DNA of 64,000 nt from Setomelanomma holmii (Eukaryota; Ascomycota; Dothideomycetes; Pleosporales; Phaeosphaeriaceae). This document shows, piece after piece, positions 22,358 through 32,944 of the stretch. The stretch's first letter is position 1. The number at the start of each line of letters is the position of its first letter. Where the stretch lies: the NCBI GenBank assembly GCA_010015745.1, contig ML978161.1, positions 434,001 to 498,000 on the forward strand, given 5' to 3'. Position numbers and translations under genes: made by a program. Below the pieces are notes generated by a model. The model made no database searches, was not told where the DNA came from, and worked only from the letters and a program-made list of their open reading frames with translations.

Positions 22358-24086
22358 ATGGACAGCAAGCATGAGATCGATGTCCTTCATCAAGAAGATG
22401 CTACACCTCATGCGCAGCCAGCCGAAGATGATCGCCCTTGGTACAAACAGCCTGAGTCCAGGAAAATGTATCTCATGATGCCATTCCTCTTTCTGGGCTC
22501 AACCACCCTTGGATAGGATGGCAGTCTGCTCAAGGTCTCCAGACAATGCCTGCATGGCAGGAATGTGACTCTCAGAAGTCAGATTTCCATCTGTGGCCCC
22601 ACTGACTCTGCAAGTCTTCAATCACTCCACAGGATCTCGCCTCGGTTTGCTCGGAGCGTTTCCTGGATTCGGTGGTTTCGCAGTGCTCCTCTTCACACCA
22701 TACATCGCAGATATCTTGGGTCGTCGAACGGGCACAGTTACCGGTTGTCTTCTTGTCATCCTCGGTTCTATCATCCAAGCTCTTCCGCAACGGAGCAATC
22801 CAGACGCTATGTTCTTGGCTGGTAGATTCTTGATGGGCATAGAAAGTACATAACGCCGAAGTACGAATTGCATGTGAGACATATACTGACCTCGTACACC
22901 AACGATTAGGCAATATCTCGAATGCTGCATGCCCTCTTCTCATCACCGAGATCGCGCATCCCCGACAACGCGGCCGAGTGACAACGATATACAACACTCT
23001 CTGGTATCTGGGAGCTATGCTTGCGGCATGGACTACCTTTCGCACTCTGACTCACATTAGTTCCGATTTGTCGTGGCGCCTACCTGTTGGTCTTCAGTGC
23101 GCCATGCCCGGCATTCAGCTTTTCTTCGTCTATCTCTTGCCCGAATCTCCGCGTTGGCTCATCAGCAAGAACAAGCATTCCAAGGCCAAGAAGATGCTCA
23201 CCAAGTACCATGGCAATGGCGCAGAGACGGATTGGATTAATTGGGAATACAACGAGATCAGCCAAACGCTTGAGGTTGAGCGAGCTGCAAGTGCAGACAG
23301 CGGTTGGTACGAGCTAGTCCGGACACCTGGCAACCGGAAGAGATGGTACCTGATCATCTTGACTGCCTTCTTCTCCCAATGCTCGGGCAATGGCTTGGTC
23401 AGCTATTATCTGGCCGCAGTGCTCACCACGATCGGGATCACGAAGGGTTCGGATCAAGCACTCATCAACGGCGGCTTGACGAATTGGTGCTTCATTGTTT
23501 CGCTTGGCTGCGCATTCCTTGTTGATCGTGTCGGACGCCGAGTTCTCTTCTTGAGCGCTGGCATCGGCATGCTAATCTCATTCACGATCTGGACGGCTTG
23601 CAGCGCTACTTACGCTAAGACACGAGACGCAAGTGCCGGGTCAGCTGTCTTGGCTATGATCTTCTTGTTCTATGGCGGTAAGCCTTCCACCTCTTCAATT
23701 CCATGATTCAACAACTGACACTTGAAGTAGCTGCTGGACTCGCGTGGCCGGGTCTCACTGTCTCGTACACTGTCGAAATCTTACCTTACCGTATTCGCGC
23801 CAAAGGTCTGACGCTCTGCTTCGTTGGTACGTCGCTTGCAGGTATCTTCAACCAATATGTCAACCCTATCGGCCTCGAAGCGCTCGGCTGGAAGTTCTAC
23901 ATTGTATACGTCGTTGTCTTGGTCCTGGAATGTCTCGCCATCTACTTCCTATATGTGGAGACTCGTGGACCAACTCTGGAGGAGATTGCGATTTTGTTCG
24001 ACGGACCAGATGCAAATGTTGCGGGCACCAACCTGACACTTGATCAAAAGGGCAATTTGACGATGATGAAGCGTGGGGAGTCGTGA
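22358..24086 (+). pseudogene. MFS sugar transporter (lactose-permease-like), interrupted
   Basis: The model is an ATG at 22358 and introns at about 22566-22616, 22852-22917 and 23680-23731. The protein carries sugar-porter hallmarks: GSRLGLLGAFPGFGG, IADILGRRTG (loop 2-3), PESPRWLISKNK (after TM6), DRVGRRVLF and the C-terminal PYRIRAKG. Two lesions lie about 20 bp apart near the start of TM1. TAG at 22514-22516 replaces the aromatic residue in T-L-G-x-D-G-S, and a -1 shift follows near 22533, where S-L-L should run into N-G-L-Q-T-M-P. After that the frame is clean to the TGA. The gene would import a sugar by proton symport. It diverges from the Zn2Cys6 regulator and lies 2.2 kb past the GH35-like enzyme. 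Confidence 0.85.
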
Positions 24087-24583
24087 GGGTGCGTGCCGAC
24101 GGTCTCCAGTACACTTGTGTGTACTTGCAGCTGGTCGACGAGACCTTTTCCATGTTAAGCTGATACAGCGTAAGCAGTGAATTCGATGCGAATGTAGCAC
24201 TTTTCATGAAGGCAACAAAGAATCAAGTCGATCCAAGTCTTGGTCGTCATCGGTCCTATTGTGCATACCTGGCTCCTTTCCGTGCCCACGCGTGTTGATA
24301 ACGATAAGGCTGCAGCACAACGATCATCTTAAGGTCAATCCTAACGGAGATGTCTTATGATCCCAACACAGTAAGACCAAAACTGGTCGTATTGTTGTAC
24401 ATAAATCTGATTGGCTACCTTCGTCGCGGGGTAGATGAACGTTGGCGGCGCAACCGCATCAAAGTCGCCTTATTTCAGCTTCCGAGCTGCGGGGACACAG
24501 GATGATAAGACCGCTTCTGCTGCCATCGCAATTGACTGCGCGAGATATGCGAAACAACCCGATCTTGCATTGATGCCTTCAAG
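24087..24583. other. Intergenic
   Basis: No gene or clear element in these 497 bp. Confidence 0.5.
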
Positions 24584-25881
24584 ATGAATTCTGACCAACT
24601 ACAATGGATGGCTATAGCAGGAGCCGCAGGTCTTGGTCTTAGACTATGGGCATACGACATCAAGAATAAGAAGGTGGAAACAACAGAAAATACTAATGTA
24701 AAGTTGAAGATTGAAGAGGTCAGCGATGCCATACTTTCGATTCATTAATGTTCATCCAGCATGCTCATGCTTCCCAGTTGTGGCACTATCCGATCAAGGG
24801 CCTAGGCGGCATACGCATCCAGTCCGGCAGAATCGGACCTCAAGGCTTCGAAAATGATCGCACATTCTGCCTCGAGAAGATCCATCGCGATACCGAAACT
24901 AAGGAGATCACAGTGTACGAGACCATGTACAGCGGCTTCAACCTGCAAATGGTGCTGTTCAAGCAAACCATCGAGGAAGTCGACGGCAAGAAGGTAATCA
25001 CTGTAACAAGGGTTGGGCCTGAGAATCCGAATCCCGAACAGCTGACTTGGACGGGCTCGGAGCATCAAATTCGCTTTGCACTGCATCCGGAAGTCGGTGG
25101 ATTACAGAAGATCAATCTTGACCTCCATGGCAGCGCGACAGATGCGTACGACATGGGTGAAGAGATCTCGAAATGGTTCAGCAAGTACCTTGGCTTCGAA
25201 ACGCATCTCGTGTACATCGGCAACAACTCTCGTGTGGTGCTGGGCTCTGGTGCGCCAAATGGTGCAATGGCGCAGGCCAAGCGGTCACCGTATACTGCGC
25301 CTCTTCGTCGGTGGCTACCAGCTTCGCTAACGCCACAGCCCGAGACTATCACATTCCAAGATATTGGACAGTATCTCGTGGTGACAAAGGAGTCGAATGA
25401 TGAAGTGAGCTCGCGGTTAGCAGAAGGTGTGGAGATGGACATCACGAAATTCCGCCCAAACATCATCGTATCCGGAAGTCCAGCCCCATACGACGAAGAC
25501 TACTGGGCACAAGTCGTGTTTCCAGGTGACATCAAGATGGAGTTCGGCGGCACCTGCTGGCGCTGCCAAGCCATCACCGTGGACTACAAGACGGGTAAGA
25601 AAGCAGAAGGCGACGAAGGCATGGTGTGGAAGAAATTGGCAGCTGATAGAAGAGTGGATAAAGGATGGAAGTATGGTCCGGTGTTTGGGAAGTATTCGTA
25701 CACCACGAAGCAAGATTATGGTAAAGAAATAAAGGCAGGCGATCTGGTTATGCTGACAGAGCGATTAAAGAAACGGCCAGTGTTTGGTGAGTCATGTCCC
25801 TGCACGCAGCGTATAAGTAAGCTAATGGCGGGTGTTCCAGATTGGCCGCTTCCTAAAGCCGTGATTGCTGCGTTCAAGTGA
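24584..25881 (+). CDS. MOSC-domain molybdenum-cofactor protein (mARC/YcbX-like)
   Basis: Exons are 24584-24718, 24760-25786 and 25841-25881 (400 residues). The N-terminus (QWMAIAGAAGLGLRLWAY) is a short membrane or mitochondrial-type anchor. It leads into the MOSC N-terminal beta-barrel (SQLWHYPIKGLGGIRI), and the MOSC domain follows with FRPNIIV and the GTCWRCQAITVDYKTG block, whose Cys is the likely molybdenum ligand. mARC-type proteins reduce N-hydroxylated compounds with cytochrome b5 and its reductase. That is family knowledge, and the reaction here is inferred. The first exon is supported by a phase-0 intron (GTCAGC...CCAG), which removes an in-frame stop before the second exon. The last exon codes for only 13 residues (WPLPKAVIAAFK). 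Confidence 0.85.
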
Positions 25882-25971
25882 GGGAGTTTTCTGTGCTTCA
25901 TTGGCGAGTAGCTGAAATTGTAGCTACATATGTCAACGGACAATTGGACGTGGAGAACAAGCCTATGATAC

Positions 25972-26661
25972 TCAGATCTTAGAGCCAATCATGGTGTCTG
26001 CATCAACAACCCAGTCTTTCAGTGGTGGAGTGTTCAGAAAGCTCTTCCTCTGCTCCCACTTCTTCATCCATGAGCCCAGAGCTGGCCTTCCGTCCTCCCA
26101 GTCGATATCCAGATATGCCATCTTAGATGTCATTGCTGTGGCAACGGCAACAGCAACCTCGTCTGCAGATGCTGGTCCCGGTCCAGGTTGTGGAAGTACG
26201 CCGGCCTTTGCTGCGGTCTCCAATCTGTCTAGCCCACGCAGAATCTTCTGCTTTTGGCCCTCCATCCATTCTTCGAAGAACAGACCACGCTCTTTTCTTA
26301 TACGCACTTCGTATGTTATCAGCACTGCGGCATCCATGATGCCATCAGCGCAAGCGTGCAGCGTGTGAAGCTGCCAGTATCGGGCGTCTTTCTTACGGCT
26401 GACGGAGGCAAGATTTTCCAGATATTCGCAGATGATATTGGAGTCGAAGATACCATCCGGTACATCGTCTGGTACAAGACAAGGTATCTTCGCCATCGGA
26501 TTGTAGATCGAGACATCGTTGTTGTTGTCGCTCCAGCCTTCAATTGGTACTGGACATACCACAACCTTTTGCAAAGTGATGTGCTTTGCAAGACTAAGCT
26601 CATGAACGAGTGCAAAGACCTTGCGCGTGTACGGCGAGAACGGGTGATAGATGAGGCGCAT
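25972..26661 (-). CDS. Glutathione S-transferase-like protein (second module of a fused frame)
   Basis: The 229-residue unit starts at the ATG at 26661 (MRLIYHPFSPYTRKV), a typical GST thioredoxin-fold N-terminus. NPMAKIPCLV (cis-Pro loop) and DSNIICEYLE follow, then an all-helical C-terminal domain (ARYWQLHTLHACADGIMDA). It would conjugate glutathione to electrophiles. The frame continues upstream without a stop into another GST-like module (26662-27590) through about 18 linker residues. It may therefore be translated as its own gene or as part of a fusion. With an adjacent MOSC protein, another GST (28524) and a monooxygenase (29700), it sits in a redox and detoxification neighbourhood. Confidence 0.7.
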   Translation of the reverse strand: MRLIYHPFSPYTRKVFALVHELSLAKHITLQKVVVCPVPIEGWSDNNNDVSIYNPMAKIPCLVPDDVPDGIFDSNIICEYLENLASVSRKKDARYWQLHTLHACADGIMDAAVLITYEVRIRKERGLFFEEWMEGQKQKILRGLDRLETAAKAGVLPQPGPGPASADEVAVAVATAMTSKMAYLDIDWEDGRPALGSWMKKWEQRKSFLNTPPLKDWVVDADTMIGSKI

Positions 26662-27697
26662 CTTGGGGATTGACTTCGATGACCCTATAGGTATCTGAAC
26701 AACTGATGCTTGACTAACTCGCTTGATAGTGAAGTTCCATCTTGGGAAGTGTACATTCAGGCCTTTCGCGTTGCGGATCACCACTTCAGTTGTGCTCAGC
26801 CCAACGAGCTGGCCAGCGGTCTTGCCCATCTGCCCGTAGTCTGATGGATAAACTTCGAGTTCCTCTCCTGGGGTGATGTCTAATGGATCATCGTTGATGA
26901 ATCCAATATCGTCCGTGGCTGATGTTGCGCTCAATGTTAGATTCGCCATTGCAGCACCATTAAAAGTGGTCGGTTTTGGCCTCGCACTTTTCTTCTCTTC
27001 GACCACACTCATGAAGCGCCTCACCCAAGCGAAGACCTTGGGGTAGATCTTATCACTGATATGCGCCTCTGGCAAGCACTCATTCATGTTGCGGTCCATG
27101 ATCATCCATTCGAACGGCCATACAGCATCGATATCCGCTACAGTTGGTTCTTTGCTTCCCAAAATCCAGTCGCGTCCATCAGCCAAGAATGTTGTTTCGA
27201 GTAAGTTGAATGTTTGTCGAATCTGCTGCAAACCCTCTGGTCTTACGGCATCCATGGTTTCTTTGGTCATTCGACGTCCACCCATGAGTTTCTGCCGATC
27301 GTCCAAGAAGATCTTGTTCCTCAGCAAAGTGGCATCTGTCCAGTACGGCATGAGTTTGACAGCATTTCCAAAGACACCGCCATCGACGCTATAATTCTCG
27401 AACAGCTTTTGGACCCCGAGCTCAGCTGCTGTCCTTGGTGTAAGATTGCTATTTGGATGCAATGCGTCCAGCTTGGAGATGATGAGTCGCGAATCGCAAT
27501 AGACATCCTTTCCGATCGCCATGATGGGGATCTTGCGATATCCGACACCGATGGACGCCAGATCTGGTCGTGGCATGACGGGAGGCTTGAATGCATTCAT
27601 CGTAAGGGATGCCACGAAGCCAAAGATACCATAGGACGCGATGGGAGTAAATAGAAGGTGGGTAATGGAATAGGATAGACTTCTCTGTCGGTGCCAT
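26662..27697 (-). pseudogene. GST-like protein with DUF7962-type C-terminus, +1 shifted
   Basis: The ATG at 27697 gives MAPTEKSILFHYPPSIYSHR, a GST N-terminus of the fungal DUF7962-containing family. Near 27583-27592 the frame must change by +1 to keep homology (IPYDECIQ into PPVMPRPDLASIGVGYRKIP). The rest is continuous: DSRLIISKLDAL, the helical GST C-domain, and a C-terminal beta region (DITPGEELEVYPSDYGQMGK ... VHFPRWNFTIKRV). No stop separates it from the next GST unit at 26661. The extra base lies in a short A run. Loss of frame near the start suggests a dead or dying gene. A wrongly called base would instead make this a tandem GST fusion. Confidence 0.6.
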
Positions 27698-28523
27698 GGT
27701 CGATTATGTCGCATGATCGTAGTTTGGGTATTGACGGAAGATACCCACAAGTGCGAGCCATTCTCAAGCACTTCTATCATTATGGTCTTCGTACTCTTCA
27801 TGTGTCGCGCTTGCGATTGGTCGGCCTGGGTTGTTCTACCCCACAATCATGACGTTGAACCGAGGCTCAAAAGATACCGAGTCGATCGCACAAATATGGC
27901 CAGTTCTTTTGAGCAATTGCCCAAATATGATAATGTAAACTTACCATGAAATGGAGTATGGAAGACATTTGACGCGATTGAAAATGTAACAGGATTGCTA
28001 CTTATCAAATCCAACAGCCACTTCGGTGATCCATAATCCACCGACTACGTTCTGGGCCAGAGGAATTTTGTTGCTAGCCTGTCAATCGATCTGATCAATT
28101 GTTTCTGACATGAATCGAAACGCCACGGTAGATATGCGCAGCTTATTTGCTTTAACCAGAGGATATCGAGTAGGCGACTTGAGCGAGGCGACGGCGGAAT
28201 CGCATTGCCATAGAAATTAGCCGTTCGCACGCGCATGCGGAAACTGCTCTTGACAAATATTCAGCTTCAGGGACAACCATTGATTGGACAGCACCTTCCG
28301 AGCACTATCGAAATTTGGACCCTCTCCCCGCCGGAGGTAGGTCCGCTAGTACATAGCCTTTTTGTATGACGCCACACTTCGTAGAGGATGATCTAGTAGT
28401 ACCAGAGCATAGATGAAGTAGACGGCGTCGCTACTATCTTAACAACAGATCACGCCTTGAAGTTCGCACAGAACCCAACTCAGAAAACATATCTTACATA
28501 TTCAGGACCGTGAAGAACGCACA
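27698..28523. other. Intergenic, 0.8 kb between divergent GST-like genes
   Basis: No gene was recognised. The stretch is AT-richer than its neighbours and holds the promoters of the two divergent GST-type genes. Confidence 0.5.
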
Positions 28524-29226
28524 ATGCCCCCTATCACTCTCTACTTTCTCCAAGCGTCGCGCTGCATCCGCACAGCGTGGCTGCTAGAAGAATTGGGCGT
28601 CGACTATGATGTCAAGTTCTCTGACCGGGTCAATCAAAAAGCCCCTGAGGAATTCAAGCTCGCTTCTGGTAATCCACTCGGGAAGTTCCCGACGCTCCAA
28701 GACGGCAAACTTACCATCATTGAGAGCGGTGCCATCAGCGAGTGAGTACCATTGCCGTAGAAGCAAGTTGAATCTCACTGACAGTTATAGTTATTTGTGC
28801 GAAACATACGACAAAAGCGGCAAGCTAATGCCAACCGATCCTGCGCAACGCATCAAAGTTCGTCAATGGGTCCACGCGGCCGAAGCAACCTTCGCTCTAC
28901 ATGCTCTCGCTATCCTCTACGCGCGATGGCACATTAAAGATGCACCAGAGGGCACGATCGAAGAGGCTGAGAAGAGCATGTCAGCCAACGTACAAAACGA
29001 CCTTTCGTGGCTGGAGACCGAGCTGTCGCTTTCGCACGGACAATTCTTGTGCGGTGATCATGTCACTGCGGCAGATATCATGATGCACTTTTCTGCGATG
29101 TTTATATTTGCAAGGGAATTGGGTACTCAGGGGAAGGAATACCCAAATATCAAGAAGTGGTTGAAGTCGTGCGAGGACTCTCCTGCGTACAAGCGCGCGG
29201 TGGACAAGACAGGACACAAATTGTAG
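28524..29226 (+). CDS. Glutathione S-transferase (Gtt1/Ure2-like)
   Basis: Exons are 28524-28741 and 28791-29226 (217 residues, normal GST length). The thioredoxin-fold domain shows ITLYFLQASRCIRTAWLLEE, NPLGKFPTL (cis-Pro loop) and IIESGAIS, the conserved E-S pair that binds the glutathione gamma-glutamyl group. The C-domain has FLCGDHVTAADIMM, the N-capping box of GSTs. It conjugates glutathione to electrophiles or reduces peroxides. The end is H-K-L, which is not a good peroxisomal signal. The gene is intact. Confidence 0.88.
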
Positions 29227-29699
29227 GTAGTCTGTAGCTAGATTATATCGGAATATCAGGTCAAATTAGTTTTGGCCGTGTGAGACCTCAAGTTTGATGC
29301 AATCATAGATGTTGTTGTGGCACTGAAGTTTGTCGCTTCTTGAAGTAAATTTAGCTTCGGATGGTGGGGAGAGCACCCGCGATTCTTCCCCGAGAACTGC
29401 GTCCCCGCTTCTCCACAACAATCATGGAACAACGTTCACCCGCGGCATCGCTCTGGTCTCGAGAGCCTATTCGAGACCTTTCGCTGGTTCGGCCTATCAT
29501 TGCGGCTTAACCGGGAGTAGATCTGTGGCCCGCATATGCACCGAAAATGACCTGAAAGGTCGCGGGTCACGTCGACTGCAGGACGCGCAACGTGTGTTCC
29601 CACCTTGAACACCACATATTCGTCGTCCTCTTTAAATCGCCTGCAGGACTTCCTTCAAACATCAGAAGTGAACCTTGAAGCTTCGCAGAGCGGGAAAGA
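29227..29699. other. Intergenic
   Basis: No gene or distinct element in these 473 bp. Confidence 0.5.
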
Positions 29700-31099
29700 A
29701 TGGGCAGCATGTCACAGTCACTGGACATCGTAATAGTCGGCGCTGGACTCTCAGGACTGGCAGCTTCGATACAATGCGCGCTTTCAGGCCACTCTGTCAC
29801 AGTCCTCGAAGGCGCGCGAGAACTCGCAGAAGTACAGCAACCAGTTTACGTAGCAGCCTCCCAAGTGCTGACCAATATAGATTGGCGCCGGTCTGCAGCT
29901 CACACCGAATGCTACCAGATTATTGCAAACATGGGGCGTATACGATACTGTACGAGATCGAGTCTGCGAACCCGTCAATCTCACAGTATACAATTACAAA
30001 GGCAAATTACTCGCACACGAGGACAGTTTCGATCAAAATATCAGACACAAATACAACGCTCCGTTCTCAGACTGCCATCGCGTGGATTTGCAGCAAGCAC
30101 TGGTCAAGCGAGCGAGAGCCCTGGGTGTCGAAGTTGTTCTCAATGCGAAGGTCTCCAAAATTGATTTCGGAAGCGGCTCAGGAAGCGAAGCTACGATCAC
30201 CACGGAATCTGGCCAGGGTTACATAGCCAATCTAGTCGTTGGCGCAGATGGTCTTTGGTCAACATGTCGCTCTACCATGCTTGGTCGTCGGGATCCTCCA
30301 CTACCGACCGGTGATCTCGCATACCGCATCGTGCTCACCATCGACCAAATCCAGGATTCGAAGCTAAGAGAAATGGTGCAGAAGCCTGCATGTCGATTTT
30401 GGGCTGGTCCCAATGCACATGTTGTTGCGTACAGTATGCGCGGCGGGAACATGTATAACGTCGTCTTGCTCGTGCCAGACGATCTCGAAGAAGGTGTTTC
30501 GCGGACAGAAGGTAGCGTGGATGAGATGAGGAAGCTGTTTGAAGGATGGGATCCAGTGTAAGCCACACGATTTTCTGCCTCCTTGAGTAGGTCAAGACTG
30601 ACGAGAATCTAGACTCACGGAACTCCTCTCCTGCGTCGACAAAGTGGACAAATGGAAACTCATGCACCGTGAAGAAATGCCATCCTGGATCAATGCCCAG
30701 AACAACCTAGTTCTGATCGGCGATTCCTGCCATCCTATGCTTCCCTACTTGGCGCAGGGCGCTAACTCGTCCATCGAAGATGGCGCAGTCCTTGGCTTGC
30801 TTCTCGCTCCAAAATACTTTACTCAAAAGTCCCAATTGCCAGAGACACTACAACTATTCCAGCAAGTCCGCAAATCGCGAGGTGAAGGCATCGTTCGAGA
30901 GACATTCAAGCAAAGAAAAGACTTCCACATGCGTGATGGCGAAGAGCAGGAAAGGCGAGACAAGTTGATGCTGGGCATGCTAGGCGCAGAATTGAAAGGC
31001 CCATTCCCGAGTCGCTGGACATGTCCCGAAGTTCAACCTTGGTTGTACGGCTACGATGCCGAGAAGGAAGTCGAAGTAGCGGTGGCGGCGCGGAAGTGA
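29700..31099 (+). CDS. FAD-dependent monooxygenase (salicylate-hydroxylase-like)
   Basis: Exons are 29700-29831, 29881-30557 and 30613-31099 (431 residues). Class A flavoprotein monooxygenase motifs occur in order: GAGLSG at residues 14-19 (FAD dinucleotide fold), the middle D-G motif VVGADGLWS, and the G-D motif LIGDSCHPMLPYLAQGAN that contacts FAD ribose. These enzymes hydroxylate aromatic rings using NAD(P)H and oxygen. The substrate is not readable. The first intron (GTACAG...ATAG) is needed to join ELAE to IGAGLQLTPN, the conserved sequence after the first motif. The gene shows no lesions and belongs to the local redox and detoxification group. Confidence 0.9.
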
Positions 31100-31822
31100 A
31101 ATAATGCAGCGAGACGTCGAAGACAGCTCGAATGGCGTGAGTTGCGAAAGCGAGCTCGGAACTTTTGTACAGGTATGGAGAATCATTGGAGCGTTGTTCA
31201 GCATTCAAACTTTGTTCTGCAAAAGGATGCGAATCTGGCGTTGCACCACACATATTGTGAAACAACTGACTCAAACCTCGCTCCTGCGCTGCCGAGGCCG
31301 TTTCGACCTCCGCCAGGATTAATTACGCCACCATCTAGGAACAAGGAACGATCTTCCCGCTCGAGCCCTGCGCAATTCTTAATGAAGGACACCAGCCCTG
31401 CGACATTTGTTCCGACAACAGCACATTCGCTTGTGACGATCTTCCCACAATCCATGTCGTTGCCGAGGTGTAGGTCGGGCCAGTAACGTCGATCAAGAAG
31501 GTGGTTCTTGGCCTCATCAAAAGCCAGGCAGAAGAAACAATGCCGTCTTGTTTCGAAACGGGGTTGTGGTGCGCCTGATGCGACCAGATCAGAATGTTCC
31601 GAGGAATACTGGGGATGGGATGGGTATATAGAGCTGCTGCAGCCTTGGTGGAGATTAAGGTATCGACATCACTTTCAGTCGACTTTATTCTTTCGCTTCA
31701 CGATCATTTGCTCGCTCGTTGTGCTGTGCACTTTCATTCACTTTCTACTTCGCAAGTAGCTTTCGTGCATCTCGCATTACCACCATCTTTTCCAACACCT
31801 GGGTTCCTTCGAAGTCGTCACA
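31100..31822. other. Intergenic, cutinase promoter
   Basis: No gene. TATATA occurs at 31625-31630, about 193 bp before the cutinase ATG, followed by a pyrimidine-rich leader with CTTTCA and CTTCAC runs typical of fungal 5' leaders. Confidence 0.5.
31625..31630 (+). promoter_or_regulatory. TATA-like element upstream of cutinase
   Basis: TATATA stands 193 bp before the cutinase start, with a pyrimidine-rich stretch after it. Position-based inference. Confidence 0.35.
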
Positions 31823-32837
31823 ATGAAGCACACCTCCGCTACCATCCTGGCCCTCGCCGGCCTCTCCAACGCTTTCCCACACCCGCAATTCAGTCTCCCC
31901 TCCTTCTCCCTTCCCACTCAGGACGCCAGCTCTGGAACAGGGTCTGGCTTTGACTGGAGCAGCCTTCTCGGCGGCAGCGGCAGCGGCAGCGGCAACATTC
32001 CCAGTCTACCCGCTGCAACTGGCGGAACATCTGGGTTTGGCTCCGGCTTTGACTGGACTAGCCTTCTGAATGGCGGTGGCTTCGGCCTCGGTGGCTCGAC
32101 TCCTACTCCTGTCGCTACGCCGGCACAGTCCGGTGTCGTCGCTACTTCTACGCCAACTGGCTTCGCAGGCAACACTGGCGGTGCAGGAACCATTGGATCA
32201 AACTGCAAGCCTCAATCGACGAGCGGTGGGAGCACGGAGAACGGCGTCACGGATGGAAACTGCTGTACTGACATGACTGTTGTCTTCGCTCGTGGCACGG
32301 GAGAGTTGGGGAACGTGGGAACCGTTTCCGGCCCGCCTATGTTTAAGGCTCTGAGGAGCAAGTTGGGAGATGGAAAGGTGACGGTGCAGGGTGTGGACTA
32401 TCCTGCTTCTGCGGCTGTAAGTACCCATGTGTTGAGACTGGAGAAGACGAGAAACTGATGCGATGTGACAGGGCAATGCCAACCAAGGCGCAGACGGCGG
32501 CATGGAAATGGCCGACCTCGTCGCCACGGCTCTAACCCAGTGCCCCAACACCAAGATCATTGTATCTGGGTACTCTCAGGGTGCCATGGTGGTGCACAAC
32601 GCGTTCAAGAACGGACTTACTGCATCCAAGATATCTGGTGCCGTCTTGTTCGGTGATCCATTAAAGAGGACTGCTGTTGGCGATTTGCCAACCAACAAGG
32701 TTCAGCAGTTCTGCGGCACTTCTGACACCATTTGCGGTGGTGGAGGTGACGGCGGTGCGACTGGCAGCCATCTTAGCTACGGCAGCAGTGCCGATGCGGC
32801 TGCTACTTTTGCGATCCAAGCGGCTGGACTCGCTTGA
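31823..32837 (+). CDS. Secreted cutinase with duplicated Gly-rich N-terminal linker
   Basis: Exons are 31823-32416 and 32472-32837 (319 residues). A signal peptide (KHTSATILALAGLSNA) is followed by an unusual linker of about 110 residues rich in Gly and Ser. The linker contains GSGFDWSSLL and, about 35 residues on, GSGFDWTSLL. The alpha/beta-hydrolase cutinase domain begins near Cys-containing NCKPQ. Its triad is Ser233 in GYSQG, Asp283 in CGTSDTIC and His298 in GSHLSYG; the DTIC Cys fits the conserved disulfide. It would hydrolyse cutin or other polyesters outside the cell. Typical cutinases are about 210-230 residues, so the linker is the extra part. A GGCAGC microsatellite at about 31971-31993 encodes part of it. 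The gene converges with fructosamine kinase. Confidence 0.93.
31971..31993 (+). repeat. GGCAGC microsatellite inside cutinase linker
   Basis: Four near-perfect GGCAGC hexamers encode a Gly-Ser run. In-frame slippage here would change linker length without breaking the gene. Confidence 0.7.
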
Positions 32838-32944
32838 ACGACCTTGATGGATGGGAGGCTTTTGGAGACGGGCTGGCCTGCAGGATGATCATGTGCGGAT
32901 ATACTTTATTGTATATACTTAACCTCAACGACTTTCCTTTGCAC

